Shown one piece after another: positions 27,360-39,389 of a stretch of 64,000 nt of DNA. How positions within the stretch are numbered: position 1 is the first letter of the stretch; each line of letters begins with the position of its first letter. The translations under genes were made by a program, and so were the position numbers. Below the pieces are notes generated by a model, which saw only the letters and a program-made list of their open reading frames with translations, did no database searches and was not told where the DNA came from. The stretch lies in assembly GCA_008508345.1 (NCBI GenBank), contig QNGE01000118.1, forward strand, positions 280,710 through 344,709, given 5' to 3'. This DNA comes from Paragonimus westermani. Lineage: Eukaryota; Platyhelminthes; Trematoda; Plagiorchiida; Troglotrematidae.

Positions 27360-27685
27360 ACGACAGTTAACCGAGGGTAACTGTGTCTTGTGCCGAGATG
27401 AGTAGATAGCTGATTCACTGTCAACAAGTGAACGTGGTTGAGCGTTCAGATATGACAAGTTGGGTGTGTTCATTGTGAGGTCATTGGCACAACGGCACTA
27501 TGTTTGTCTCACGAAAGCGTGGCCGAATTCCCAATCCCTCCTTAGTAAAGATACGAACTAGTGAATATCTCTAACAAGAGCGACAGTCGAGTCTAATGCT
27601 TCCTTTCGAAATAAGACTGGTTTGAAAGTTTTCCTGAATGGGGTTAATGCAATCATCCCTGAGTTATGTTCATCTTGGAATAGTG
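27360..27685 (+). repeat. tRNA-derived SINE copy 4b, plus strand
   Basis: The upstream leader (GTGGTTGAGCGTTCAGAT, about 27434-27451) is shared with the copy at 60.15 kb. It is followed by TGTGAGGTCATTGGCACAACG (A-box region, about 27475-27495) and a decayed B-box region near 27523-27538. The body word GACAGTCGAGTCTAATGCTT (about 27581-27600) and the TTTCGAAATAAGACTGG segment (27604-27622) complete the family order. The copy reads outward from copy 4a. Confidence 0.65.
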
Positions 27686-30075
27686 CGTGTCTACAAACTC
27701 CGCAACCACGTCGTCTCAGGAATTCGTTATGGTTTTGTCAGGCTGTTAATGGTTTAGAGAGGAAAAGTTGGATCAAAGTCCGTTTACTTCGTGTAATTTG
27801 GAAAGATTTCACTCCATACTTGCTGCCTGTCATGGTTTGACTGCGTAGACTACACTTGCAACAATGTGAAATGCATTGTGTTCACAACTTTGCAAATCGC
27901 TTGCCCGTTGTAAATTTTATACCCTAAAGAGCGCACCTACAACAAACAAACAGGACACCCTCTGCTGTGTTACAGTCTTCAGCTGGTTGTATCAAACCTT
28001 CTACCGTTAAGCCAACCCAATGCCTGCAAACTCGGGACTGCAAATCCCCAAAATTCACTTCAAATTATGATATCATCAGAAACCGTTTTCTACTTCCCAT
28101 TCTACGAGTAGGTTTGATCACAAGTAGACACAAACACCGAGACAGCTTCACTTCAGTTGTCCAAATAGTGGTTATGTGTATTCAACTTTATTTCCTCAAG
28201 CCCATAACCATTCAATAATCAGTTTTCGAAATCGGTGCAACGAACTTCGTAAAACGACTGCAGATTACTTCTCCGATTCGTTGCCATTGTGGTAGCCTTG
28301 TTCTGATACCACCCTCGCCGCATATCAGGTTGCAAACCAATTTTTGCCTGCCTGAAACATTTTTTAAATCGACATAAAAGATAGTTTGAGTTAGAGTTGT
28401 AAATAATACAACTAGGCACCTTCTCGTTCATCTGAAATTCCTGGCGTCATTTGCATCCGATTTTCCTTTTACCGTGTTAATTTATCGTAGTTTAAACATC
28501 CGGTTTACACTGCCTCCAACTCCACGATGTAACCTTCCCACAATCGTCAACATTGAAACAATTCTATTTGCGGAACACTTAATTGTAACTGTTGTTTTGT
28601 TTGCTCTCACCGACTTAAGCAGTCAGTTTTCCCGAACCTGGTTTTCGCTCAACGGAACGGACTTAGGATCGAGTTAATATAGCCTTAATGTAGAAACAAA
28701 ATGCTAATTTGAACAGACATTTAGCCCCTCAACGAAAAACTACAAGTCCCTTGCATATTGTTCATGCTTATTTTAAATACGCTGTGAGCACACTCAAAAA
28801 TACTGGTAATAAATATAAAAGACCCTGCTGTTAATAAGTCTGCTGCATACAGCAGAATGCATTGAATAAGACAGTTGGATGTGTACTTCTTGAAATATAT
28901 CTTTATGTGTTCAAAGTAGATTTTTATTACAACCGCTGACGTTAGTGACTGATAGAAACCAGGAACTGATTAAAAAACCTTCACGTGGTCGCCACAGCCT
29001 ACGGTCAGAGACACACACAATCTTTGAATCATCAGAAGAACGAATCGGTAAAATTCCATGGTATTCATGATCTAGAAATTCCACCACACAACCAACACGG
29101 GTTTAACAGTATTTCAAGCTTTCGGCACCTATTTGGTACGATACAAAGAAGCCCGAGGTTTAATCTCCATTACAAAACTTACGCAGAAGCAACGAAGAAA
29201 ACTACAGCCACTACATAATATGTTACAGCCGAAAGGTAACTTGAATTATTCACTAGGCAGCAAAACCAGCTGCATAATTGCCAAGAATCCATGGTTGTAG
29301 CTTGAGATAGAAGTGGGTTTACTGAGATTTGCTACGAAAATAAAAATTGATGCCTTTTTTCAGAGACCAGATTGGTCTTCAGATCAAAACAAAACCATCG
29401 CGCTGGTTTTTAATACCCACACCCAGAGTACGTGGATTAAACCCAGTAGGGGATCTACGTCCAGTCTTGCCCACACATGTGTTGCCCGTCTGCACCTACA
29501 GCTACGATGAGATACTTTCTTTGGGGATCCATTTACATGGCTTTGGCATTCAGCTGACCCAAATTAAGGTCACGATGTAGAAGTCGATCTAAACTTAGTT
29601 CCATTGATCAATGGATACTTTAATCAGACGGGACAAAGGAGAATTATTTTCGTCATTCTGTGCACAAATAATGATCGTTCAGGCTTCGTTCGTCACAAGA
29701 CACCGGAGGACTTAGATCGTGCGCTACACTCGTCTTCCCTTTCAATGTTAAGATTCGACAAGAAATAAATTTGGGAGGGTGTGTTTTCTTCAACAGCTTC
29801 ATCAAGTCCAAAAATGATGTCTGTTACAACATTTCGTTTACTATCATTAAACGCAAGCGTTTGCCATTCGGTTCTTGATAGTGATCGGAAAATCGCGAGC
29901 GTATTCTCTTTTAAAGGGATGAATGAGGATGGCCTCCTGCATTCCGTCCTGGATTCTGATCGTGTTTAAACAATGTAAATAACACGTACGTTCACTTGAC
30001 TCGCATACGTAAGTCGAGTAATATATCCGTTTAGCTTGTTTACTTGTAACAAACAAGTATAAAATTGAGAAGAAA
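27686..30075. other. Intergenic or intronic DNA, no gene recognised
   Basis: Short frames below 90 codons are present on both strands and none has a recognised motif. The stretch from about 29950 to 30079 may be the distal part of the PLE-1 3' tail, but I could not define its end. Confidence 0.5.
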
Positions 30076-30079
30076 TGCG

Positions 30080-30119
30080 TAGCAAACAAGCTCGTTTTCG
30101 GTGTTTCATCATCAGGCTA
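30080..30119 (-). ncRNA. Hammerhead-ribozyme-like motif in PLE-1 3' tail
   Basis: On the minus strand a CTGATGA box (30109-30115) and a GAAA box (starting at 30099) have the right order and spacing. Stem I pairs TAGC (30116-30119) with GCTA (30080-30083), four perfect pairs. Stem III is AACGA/TTGTT closed by GC (30085-30096), with one G-U pair, and the base before the cut is U (30084). Stem II (30100-30108) pairs poorly, which is the weak point. Type I hammerheads in PLE pLTRs are established; this assignment is by hand. Confidence 0.5.
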
Positions 30120-30276
30120 AATACACATTTATATGGGTTAGATGGGGGTGGTAGATAACATATCACTAGAGCGAAAGATGTCAGTCAACAGTTTTTTGTC
30201 TGGTTTGAGTCATGAGACTTAGTTACGTAACATTGGCCACGTGAGTTGTACGAAGTCTGCGAGCGATGCGTCACAT

Positions 30277-30531
30277 CTACGCAGTCATTCTATCCTGGGT
30301 TTGCGTACACGGCCATGGAAGGTTCAACGTTTTGATTAGTCGTTTTTGAGCGCACAATGGTGATGAGTATAGGCGAATTGCGATGGCCTCTACAATTGAA
30401 AGTATACGACCTTTGACATGTTTCGATTGTATCCCACATATTCGGTAGATTGGCCTGAACGATTCGGTCTGATTCATCAGATGATTTGACTCGATCACAT
30501 GCGTGGCGACCGCAGACGAACAGGGCCTCGT
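30277..30531 (-). pseudogene. PLE-1 GIY-YIG C-terminal part beyond the amber codon
   Basis: The frame directly downstream of the TAG at 30532-30534 is the same reading frame and stays open for 84 codons to a TAG at 30277-30279. It encodes the rest of the endonuclease: a THVIESNH segment in place of the KHIMETGH zinc-ligand segment of PLE-2, the SIVEAIAIRLYSS helix that carries the expected catalytic Glu (SEAMLI in PLE-2), and a C-terminal LNLPWP that parallels PLE-2 LPWN. Because this part is otherwise open, the amber codon looks recent, or it could be read through. Nothing in the sequence indicates a readthrough signal. Confidence 0.8.
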
Positions 30532-32349
30532 CTATCCTCGAGTCAACCACACCGGTTGGTGCTCCCGAATGCGTTCGGATAATCGCCGTGTTGTGCGGCC
30601 TATGTAGCTTGTTCCACAGGAACAAACGAAACGGTAAACACAAAAAGAGGCGGCATGAACAGGCAATATATCTTTCAACTGGGAGCGCAATACTGGTGTG
30701 GAGACAAACTGAACGCGTAGTTGAGCTGCGAAAAACGTCTTATTGATTGCTACACTAAGCTTCTTGGTTACGGTTTCAGCGACACCATCACCCTTGAAGG
30801 GCAAGGAAATATAAACAGACTTTTTGTCTGCAGTTTGTGGTTTATCTATCTTAGCGCTTGTTAACATATTTTTATGAATAAACTGCTCCGGATAGCCATT
30901 TTCAACGAGTGTATTAAATATAAACTGTCTTTCCTCTTCGATGCTGTCGCTCGAACATATTTTCGTGGCCCTATCTATCAGACATCGAATTAGGTTTTTC
31001 TTTTGTTTTAGTGGTACAAAACTGTTGAAGTTTGTATACTGACCCGTCCAGGTTGCCTTACGATACACCTTCCGTTGTATCGTGCCATCCTCGCGACGGG
31101 ACATGAACACGTCTAGGAACGCTATACCTGCGGATGATTCGGGTTCTAGGGTGAAACGAAGATTCTTATGCACAGAGTTGAAATGAGTCAGTACCTCACT
31201 AAGGCTTTTAGATTCATCTGCCACACAGATGATATCGTCTACATAACGCTTGTAAAGGGTGACCGATTTTATTTGATCTGCTAATGAGCTACACTCTAAC
31301 TTTGCCATAAAGATATCAGCCAACAATGGGCCTAGTGGCGACCCCATTGCTACTCCGTCCTTTTGACGGTATAACTTGCCAGAGAACTTAAACTGAACGT
31401 TGTGTGTGCAGCGATATAGTAACTGCTTTAATTCTTCTACTGGTATTCCCACATTGATATTATTACTTTCAATATACTGTCCGAGAAACTCAATCGTTTC
31501 ATTGAGTGGGATATTAGTGAAGAGAGATGTGACGTCAAGTGAGAATAAACGCTTGCCTAGTACGTTCAGCTGCTTTAATGTTTCAACAAATTCGAAGGTA
31601 TCTCTCAAGCTGTAAATGGCTAGTTTTTTCCTAACTGGCTCTAACAGCGTGGCAAGCCATTTTGCCATTGCGTGGTACGGAGAATTGCGCATATCTAAAA
31701 TCGGTCGTAGTGGTACACCGTTTTTATGTACCTTGGGTAACCCGTAGAGTCTAGGAATTACAGTGCCTACTGGTCTAATTCTTTCAAAAGTTGCAGCATC
31801 TATCAGGCCCTTCTGCTTCATACATCTAAGTGCTTTTGTTAGTGACTTCTCAATAACTGTTGTTTTGTCCTTCTCATTTTGTATGCTAACAAATTTGGTT
31901 TTATCCCCCAATAGTGCATCTATTTTACTCAAATAATCGGCTTTATCTAAGATGACGATCCCGGCGCCTTTATCAGGTCTGGAGATTATTATATTCTCAT
32001 TCTGTCTTAGAGATTTCAGTGAAGCTAAATGCTCTCTCGTTAGTAGGTTTTTAACCATTGATTTTCGGTTCAGATACTGATAGCAAGACTGAACTAGGGT
32101 TACTTTGAGCATCTCAACACTAACAGCTGATGATGGTTGAAGATCACTCAATTGATCATAAAGGTTTTCAAATTGGGTTTCTAAGTCTAACTGTCTAATT
32201 CTATTCTTAGGACAACAGAATTTATCTAAGAGCAAAGAAGAGAAATTATGTACGTACCGTTCAGGATTTCTTGGAAATTCGACCCTGGGTTTGATTGGGT
32301 TGAGTTGCCTTTGCAGCTTCAATGTTTTCTTTTCTCGTCTTTCGGCCAT
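30532..32349 (-). CDS. PLE-1 reverse transcriptase with truncated GIY-YIG domain
   Basis: The 605-residue product is the polymerase of a Penelope-like element, a class that copies its RNA at a nick in chromosomal DNA. The motif RPDKGAGIVILDKADY (residues 124-139) is the conserved block ahead of the fingers. It is followed by GLPKVHKNGVPLRPI (203-217), SLDVTSLFTNI with catalytic Asp272, DGVAMGSPLGPLLADIF (331-347) and the catalytic YVDD (369-372). At the C-terminus the endonuclease begins with paired cysteines CSC (576-578) and YIG (582-584), then RTTRRLSERIREH. The frame then ends at a TAG, so the zinc-binding histidines and the catalytic Glu that normally follow are missing from this product. 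The frame is open for 86 codons before the first ATG, so the true start may lie upstream. Confidence 0.9.
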   Translation of the reverse strand: MAERREKKTLKLQRQLNPIKPRVEFPRNPERYVHNFSSLLLDKFCCPKNRIRQLDLETQFENLYDQLSDLQPSSAVSVEMLKVTLVQSCYQYLNRKSMVKNLLTREHLASLKSLRQNENIIISRPDKGAGIVILDKADYLSKIDALLGDKTKFVSIQNEKDKTTVIEKSLTKALRCMKQKGLIDAATFERIRPVGTVIPRLYGLPKVHKNGVPLRPILDMRNSPYHAMAKWLATLLEPVRKKLAIYSLRDTFEFVETLKQLNVLGKRLFSLDVTSLFTNIPLNETIEFLGQYIESNNINVGIPVEELKQLLYRCTHNVQFKFSGKLYRQKDGVAMGSPLGPLLADIFMAKLECSSLADQIKSVTLYKRYVDDIICVADESKSLSEVLTHFNSVHKNLRFTLEPESSAGIAFLDVFMSRREDGTIQRKVYRKATWTGQYTNFNSFVPLKQKKNLIRCLIDRATKICSSDSIEEERQFIFNTLVENGYPEQFIHKNMLTSAKIDKPQTADKKSVYISLPFKGDGVAETVTKKLSVAINKTFFAAQLRVQFVSTPVLRSQLKDILPVHAASFCVYRFVCSCGTSYIGRTTRRLSERIREHQPVWLTRG

Positions 32350-32607
32350 AATCTGATGAACGTAATTTTCGAATTCATTTGCTTCACTAGGCGTTAGCTG
32401 TGTCAGTATCCCCTCAGTGACCGTCCGTTTGTGATCTAGGTCATATACTCTGCTCAGCCACGTGTCCTTTTCGTTTAGAGCCAGACGCTGTAGTGAAGTT
32501 CTCGTGACGTTAATGCGATTTCGTCTAAGAATGGTCCAGTACTGTTTTGGGAATTCTGAACGATCTATGCATTGTTCCAGAAACCTACTTAACTTACAAA
32601 CTATACA
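32350..32607 (-). other. Open N-terminal extension of PLE-1 without ATG
   Basis: The PLE-1 frame continues upstream of its first ATG for 86 codons, to a TGA at 32608-32610. The translation includes FPKQYWTILRRNRINVTRTS and EKDTWLSRVYDL, a basic and aromatic N-terminal segment of the kind seen before the RT in PLE proteins. No ATG occurs in it. It may start at a non-ATG codon, be joined by splicing to an upstream exon, or mark a 5' truncation near 32607. Confidence 0.6.
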
Positions 32608-32610
32608 TCA

Positions 32611-35600
32611 CTGACTCTTGACTGTAGGTTTTCTGTCCAGCTGAATTGCACAACTGTCCCTGTTGAAAAGAAAAGTGTTACTCGAACTTTGCCAATGTAA
32701 TAGTTCACTAGTACTGCATAATCTTTCCCTGATGGGTATAACTGATAGCAAACGACTAATCTACTACTTTCTAGAAACTTGCCATTTTGAAGCAGTGGTC
32801 CGTAAATAAGGGCTCACTCTCTGGGTTGGTTTTAATTCCACAGCATGAATTATTCTTTCCAACTACCCTGACTTATATGTAACGGTATCTTGAATTAATA
32901 GGTAGTGAGGTAAATTTGAGTGGATAATAAGACGTTTGCGCTCAGATAGTCGAGTTATCAACATTTTATAAACCCATATCTTCAACAATTGTAAAACAGT
33001 CAACCAATGAAAACCACACCAACGTTACGAACCGAAAAGTATCAAACAGCGTTCAGCACAGTTGTGTTCGTTTGCCAGAGCAATCACTCCCCTCCTGACG
33101 AACGAATGTGGGTTTTCCTCAGATAACCGTACAACACATTCCCCAGTGGCGGATGCGAATCGGTGGGCAAACCATTAAAGACGAATAAACTTTGGGGTCA
33201 TTAACTGCGGGATGTATTCTAGAAAGTATGTGCAAAATCAACCCACCCGCCTTGTTCACTCCGTTTTCGGTTACCCTAACCCCATGTTAGAGATATGTAG
33301 AGATATGTTGAATAAACAAAAGGAGATAGCGTTGTGTTCTCATGTGGAAATTACTTACGTCAGCGTTCATGACGATGACTTTCAAAACTCACATTCGTCC
33401 TATTTAACTGTTGTCGCTAATACAGACCCGTAAATTCCCTGGCTGTTTTTATCGTTCATCTGGCGAGATAGGCCGCTACTTTCTAACTAAAACTTGTGCA
33501 ATCAGGAAAGGCCTTCTCATGTTAGTGTGCTAGTTCTCAACTTACACCTCCGTTTTTACCCGGCCATTTTTTCAAAACAAATCTTGAACTTCACACTACG
33601 CAATAGCTCCCCCAGTTGTACTTTCGTAAGCTTGATCATTGATAACATCACTATGTGATTCACCTCATTTGTAGAGAGTGTGTGTTGATCATCTGAACGA
33701 GATAGAGAGCCTTGATGACCAAGTGGATGAGCATCTCTCCACAGTTTTGTTATTGCGGCAGGGTTATCAAACTTTTGGTAGCAAACATAAGAGGTCAGCA
33801 TGCACAAAAGGAAACTGTTCTGAGTGTCCGAACGTTTGTTTCACCGTTTCTGTTCCCCCAATGTGCCTCATTATTTTGCACAACACTGACCTCCTGTACG
33901 TTTCAGCAATGCTGCTTAAAATCCAAACTTTATAAATTAAAACGGAGGCATTCTCCGATGCTTTACTTCTGCCTGCTTTAAAAAATGCTTACTGCAAACT
34001 CACCGCGCGGTGTCGGGTAACAAGAAAGAATGGAATTCCAAAAGATTTTAAAATGAAAATCTCATTACAACTCTAAGAATTCTTAGACAGTAGACTGGAA
34101 AAGCAATACACAATCTTGACGTTGAGCAAGACAGTAGGCATTTGTTGATTAACCGAATGGTAACGTTTTGTGGGGTACAGAGATATAATCAGGTGGCCAA
34201 ATACCGAACGGTACACTCCTGTCTCTACTGAACACAGCGGTTACATGAGGAGACCACGTCATATCCCTAGTCTAATTAATTGTGGGTTGCTTAACACAAA
34301 AAGTCCACGCGGAGCTCCGTTAGTTAGACGAAAAGATGAGCATCTATTATGGGTCTTCCTATTTAATTAAGCCTAGGGAATAAAAACAAGATATCTATTC
34401 ATTTAGACGTGTTGAGAGATGGAGGCAAGACCATGATCAATTTCGAAGATTAGACGAAATGTTCGATGCCGAAGACGTGAAAAAGATAGTAAAAAGTGAG
34501 ACGTCCAAAAATCCTTCACCCGCGTATTTATTTGTTTATTCATTTTGCAATGAAGGTTATACATAAGAATTACAACGATGTCAGGGACAGTGCATCTTGT
34601 AGAAAAGTGGGGCTAACAGTGAGTACGGATAATATTTGGTTGGCAAAATGAGAAAAATGGATTTGATTCAGCGAAATGATCGTTGAATGTGCGTAAAAAA
34701 CGTTTAGGATATAAGGTTACACCTATCTGGTAATGTTCCTCGGTGCCGACCTGAGGTCTAAGTAACACACAAATGGCCTCGCATTTGTCATCAACTGCTC
34801 AAGGAATAGAATTAAAAACGGTTGGATTCATCAAAAACAGTAGACGAACATCTACGCTCAAACTAGATTCCGTAACGTTCACTAAGACCTCCAGTTTTAC
34901 AAGAGTACATTCTCTGAAGCTTTAGGAGCAAATGACTTGCACAAAATGCATTCAGCGGTCTACAGCAGTTACACACGTTGTAACTAACAGGCGAATATTA
35001 AGACGATATAAGTAACACTGAGAAGCAGAGTACAAGTACCCAATTAGAAAATGAACAACTGCTTGACGATCTGCATACCGTTATATCAGAAAGCAGAGCT
35101 ATTTATCAAAATCAACGAAGTGGACACTTTAACGAGTAAGTGTAAGCTAATGAAAAGATTTAATTAAAAGGTTGACAAGGATTCATCATTGTTACGGAAT
35201 GTATACGAATAAAAAAGTTGGAATGATTTTGTTATCAAAATCCACTTATATAACGTATATAGATAAAACGGTTTCTGTTGAAGAAAGTGGGCATAAATAC
35301 TGCCGTAATACACTGAGATCTCAACTATAGAGTACAAAGGTTTCAAAAACGTTCTATTTCACGATTGATCACCAAAAATATCCATATTGGAAAATACAGA
35401 AAATCATTCCGTCTGACGGACGCAAAACGTATACTTCATAGTTATACATTATATGGACCCTTGCTTAAAATAGAATACCAGTCTGCACCATATGTTGCCT
35501 TCGTTTGTTTACATCTGAGGCGAATTACTCCCCTTTGGAATCCCCTTACTCTTAGTAAGCCATCCATCGGTCGTAATCCTAAATTTGCCCAAAGTTTAGC

Positions 35601-37154
35601 CTAGCGAACTAATTAAAACTCAGCCGGTTGAACAACGAGTAACTGCCTTTGGCTGCATCTCCCTGCATACTTGAGTTCACCATTTGAGTCACCAGCTTCA
35701 TGTGAGGTTCGTTGAATTTTCATGAAGAAATCGTCCCCAACGTTTTTAGTTGGCTAAGTGCGTATTCCTACTGTAAAACAATTTTAATTCCTCGATTTGA
35801 CCACGAATCACCCAACAATCTCAATTGCATCTTCGTATATTTTGTAAATCAACTGAAATATATGTCAGTCCTTAGAGCATCAAACGTATCTGCTTGAATG
35901 TAAACATTGTTACATTGAAGTACCAGAACATTGTTATTCAGCAACGGGAATATCACTGTAAAAAACTGTTGCTTGTAGTAAGGAATAATATTGGGCGAAG
36001 CCCTTCACTAGGTTATAACTTAAACATTGCTTACTCATTTGCTCAGTATGAAACAGATATATGATGAAACGGACATCCCCGTACACAGCAGTATTCAACA
36101 ACTTCACCAGTTTTGAGTGTAGGTCGACGATATAAATTGAAAACATGAGTAGGAAAAGTAAAAACGTGAAACTTAAAAACACGGATGTTGGGGTCAACCC
36201 TTACTGAGAACCCTTGAAATGCACGAGATGATTGACTGTTACTGCGAATTCCTTGTACATCCGATAACGTCACCAGCTACAGGTGCTCGTTCTGCCACTA
36301 TCTCCGGTTTTCAATTCCGGAACGTCTTAATAAAGCAAGATTTGTCGTTAACATTTTCAATCCCACTAACCAGGATCGTGCGTTTGCCTTCAAGTTGACC
36401 TAACACAAAACTAACGGTGGGTGTTAAACAGTGGGTTGTCGTAAGTAATACACGCTCAACAATGTTAAATGTGATAGCCCTAACACATACTACCAAAACT
36501 TTGGAGGAACCAGTGTTACAAGATAAACTCTGTTTGAACACCCTAAGCTGGGATTAGCTAGGCTCATCAGCCATATAAGAGGAACGCTCGAGCGATCACG
36601 TTATACCTTCAACAATTCAAAGGAAAACGTAGATAAGGGCAGCTTACGTTGGAGAGTGTCATTTTAGGTTTGGCCGCACGATTTGTTTTCTCATCTGAAA
36701 ATCTACACGCAGTGCCACAACTCTCGAGATTGACTGGCGTTACCGCCACTTCTACCAATTTACCGAAAATGACGCAAGCAAGAATTTGCTCCCGTCAGCC
36801 CTATCCAACACCTCACACATTGTAAGGACAACAATCATGACGGAAAGGGAGAGTGGAAACCCAAAATTATCATGGACGATTTCAGCCCTTTGCGAAACAT
36901 CATGAATTTATATAATATTGTCCATACTTCGAGTTTTCATATGTTGCCTCTCCTTTCTCACAGTAGGACAGCGAGAAATTTGATGAACCATTCGAAGCTC
37001 AGAAATAATCTAAGTAGTTAAGGCCTTCCAAACCGCTGCTTAATAACTAAAAGTCACCTACAGCTTATTGCGAATTTGGTATTTTCACACACTTTTAGCC
37101 AGATCCTTTGGGAACGAAGTAGCGGACCTCCTGTTATCTTTTGTCAGACCTTTT
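32611..37154. other. Intergenic or intronic DNA, no gene recognised
   Basis: Frames of 60-90 codons occur (33212-33433, 33556-33807 minus, 33678-33981, 35934-36197 minus) with no recognised domain. Overlapping frames around 33.7 kb compete and look like chance. No second PLE-1 pLTR was found here. Confidence 0.5.
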
Positions 37155-37440
37155 TCTAATTTTAAAGCGATCGGGCAATCCGGTCAGTACTCACTTGCAA
37201 ATGTGGCTGACCACTCAATCACGATAACTCAGCCAAGTACAACGTGATATCAGTAGTATAATATTTAACCAGGTCGTCTCACGACATGGTAGCCACGGTT
37301 CAAATTTCGATCGCAGTGAGAATGTACAACAGCGATACTCCAGCTAATGGCTCTTTTTCCAGTGTAGCTAGTTGCAGAGTTTACGGAAATCGTAAAAGCT
37401 GCGACCGGCTGTGAGTGATTCTCTATTCAAATTGATTACG
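37155..37440 (+). repeat. tRNA-derived SINE copy 5, diverged
   Basis: The leader GCGATCGGGCAA (about 37166-37177) matches the region before the copy at 60.1 kb. It is followed by CAGGTCGTCTCACGACATGG and GGTTCAAATTTCGATCGCAG (about 37299-37318), where the tRNA-like B box GGTTCAAAT is recognisable, and by the tail words AGCTGCGACCGGCTGTGAGT and TTCTCTATTCAAATTGATTA. The A-box half is strongly diverged. Confidence 0.55.
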
Positions 37441-39385
37441 TTTTCCAGCAACGAATGTAGAATCCCATAAGCTTTGGTTCGGTGATTATCCGTGAAAAAA
37501 TTTTTGTCAGCTGAAGTATACCATGAAACATCTGCCCGGTTACCTTCCTAGTTTGAAAATTGCTAACAGTAAAATTACCAAGGGACTTCCGATCTCAGTG
37601 TTATTTTCCACTACAACAAAATCACTGTAACCAGTATATGGCGATTAGAGTTGACGATGATTGCATATGCCTATGTGAAATCAAACTGACCAAAACCCAG
37701 AGGGGAAACCTTCATATGAAGTGAACCAAATAGAAAAAACGTGTGAAAATAAATGAAATTAATTTATGACGGATTGAGATAAAGTAAGCTGTAACGAGTG
37801 CGATTATGCAGGACTAATTTGTGGAAATCCGGCAACCGAGAGTTAGATTGTTGACTTTCCATTCACAAAGAACGACTGTTGATGACCAGCAAAACAAACG
37901 TGAACGAAGATAGAGCACAGCCAGTGGATAAGGAGAAATACTTGTCGGGTGCACAGGACCGGTACGTATACTACTGTAACCCGGTTGACATTTGTGCTCT
38001 TAGTCAAAAACATGGCGAAACGATCATCATAAGAACTATTGCTTCTAGTCAAAATTGGAGTTTGACAGGATGAGAAAACTGTGAGAAAGAAAAGATAGAC
38101 AACTTGCTAGAAACAGAGTGAGGCCTTCTAAAGACAGAAGCAGCCCAGTAACTGGAGGACTTGGTTGTTCCCTAGATACACATGATAAAAACGCACCAAC
38201 AACATTGATTCTACGGGGTTTATACTTTAACGGTGTAGTGGTGATAGTGTGCAATGTTTAAGCCTGATTCACATGGTGTTTTGGAACGTGTTTGTGGAGA
38301 CACCCCTTCAGTTACCTTAGTTAGTGATCAACACAAGTGAAACCATTGCGCGATTGCAATTAAACATCACTATTGAGTAGTGGATCAGTGATCGGGTCAC
38401 GCTGCGGTGAGGTCGGAATTTCATGTTGAAATTTACCGTCTTGTTCTGCAGGCCCGACTCGCCTAACTTTGTACAAGCTTCTAATCCAAAACCACAGCAC
38501 AACGGGTGTTCTATTATTTTCCCATAAAGCATTTTCTCAGGCTAGTGTCTCTTGGCGTGCATCACTGGAATGCTGTTCGCAATGCGACATCCTTTGTAGT
38601 GAAAAATATCAACAGGCTGGCAAAAGCAAACTGGACCAAGCATCAATATACCAACATTCCGATTTGCAAGTGGAGCTGTTCACAAGGATATCGAATGCTG
38701 TATTATGCTCATTTTTGTCCCACTTCTGGTTGGTTCAGACAGTTGATGCCTAAGTGTTCTTCCTGGCATGATTCTAACAGGTTATACAACATTTCACCTT
38801 CAGCTTTGATCTGTTCGTTATTTTCAAATCACCGCCTCAGGAATCTTACCCCTCTGAGTGAATCCTGTCACTCAACAGTTCTACATGCACTCACAGGGTA
38901 TCCTGCCGTTGAGTTTGACATTCTTCACTTCCGCCCTAAAGACACTGCATAGAATATGGAGCGAAATAGAGAAGAACGATGTCTCGATTAGACGACATTC
39001 AGCTCTGTGAATCAGTCGAATGCGTGTAACCCCCAAGAATGTGCACATGAACAGGCTGCTTCGTAGATCGTTTATAACCACTCCTGAATCTCTTAGGTTA
39101 CATAAACTTGGCAGCGATTAATAAACTGACACAACTTAGGCACAGTTCATCACGCAGTAGGAATAAATTTCGTCACTCTCTAACAGAAGTTCTGTAATTG
39201 ATAAACTTTATAGAAATGCCCATATGCAGCCTCTAACCGATTCTGTTAAGGAAAGTAGTACACTCTGGGGAAATAAACGGCCTAAATAAAACCCAATGAC
39301 AGAATAAGGATATTAACAGCGGCTCAAGTAAACTGCCTCGAAAAAGCAATATATATTCAGATAAATATAGGCGTATGAAACCAAG
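37441..39385. other. Non-coding DNA with one unexplained 148-codon frame
   Basis: The frame at 38506-38952 plus is the longest in the window outside the retroelement genes. Its translation is rich in Ser, Leu, His and Cys and has no motif, signal peptide or repeat that I recognise. A shifted frame at 38469-38753 overlaps it. I do not call it a gene; it could be chance or an unknown repeat remnant. Confidence 0.45.
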
Positions 39386-39389
39386 AACA

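Larger units (their letters stand above)
30080..32607 (-). mobile_element. PLE-1: Penelope-like retroelement with RT and GIY-YIG
   Basis: On the minus strand the element comprises an open frame without ATG (32607 to 32350), a 605-codon RT/GIY-YIG frame, an amber codon at 30532-30534, a further 84 open codons to a TAG at 30277-30279, and a non-coding tail with a hammerhead-like fold at 30080-30119. The outer ends are not defined: I found no second pLTR copy upstream of 32607 and no target-site duplication. One nonsense codon in about 2.3 kb of frame suggests a young copy. The sequence differs widely from PLE-2, so the two are separate PLE families. Confidence 0.85.

Noticed and set aside
30486..30746. 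Frames overlapping PLE-1 (30290-30643 minus, 30486-30746 plus)
   Set aside because: They are shadow frames of the PLE-1 endonuclease region; the in-frame reading with one amber codon explains the sequence better.
38506..38952. 148-codon frame as a host gene
   Set aside because: No recognisable domain, an overlapping frame of 94 codons in another register, and no splice-site or promoter context. Length alone is within what chance gives in 64 kb.
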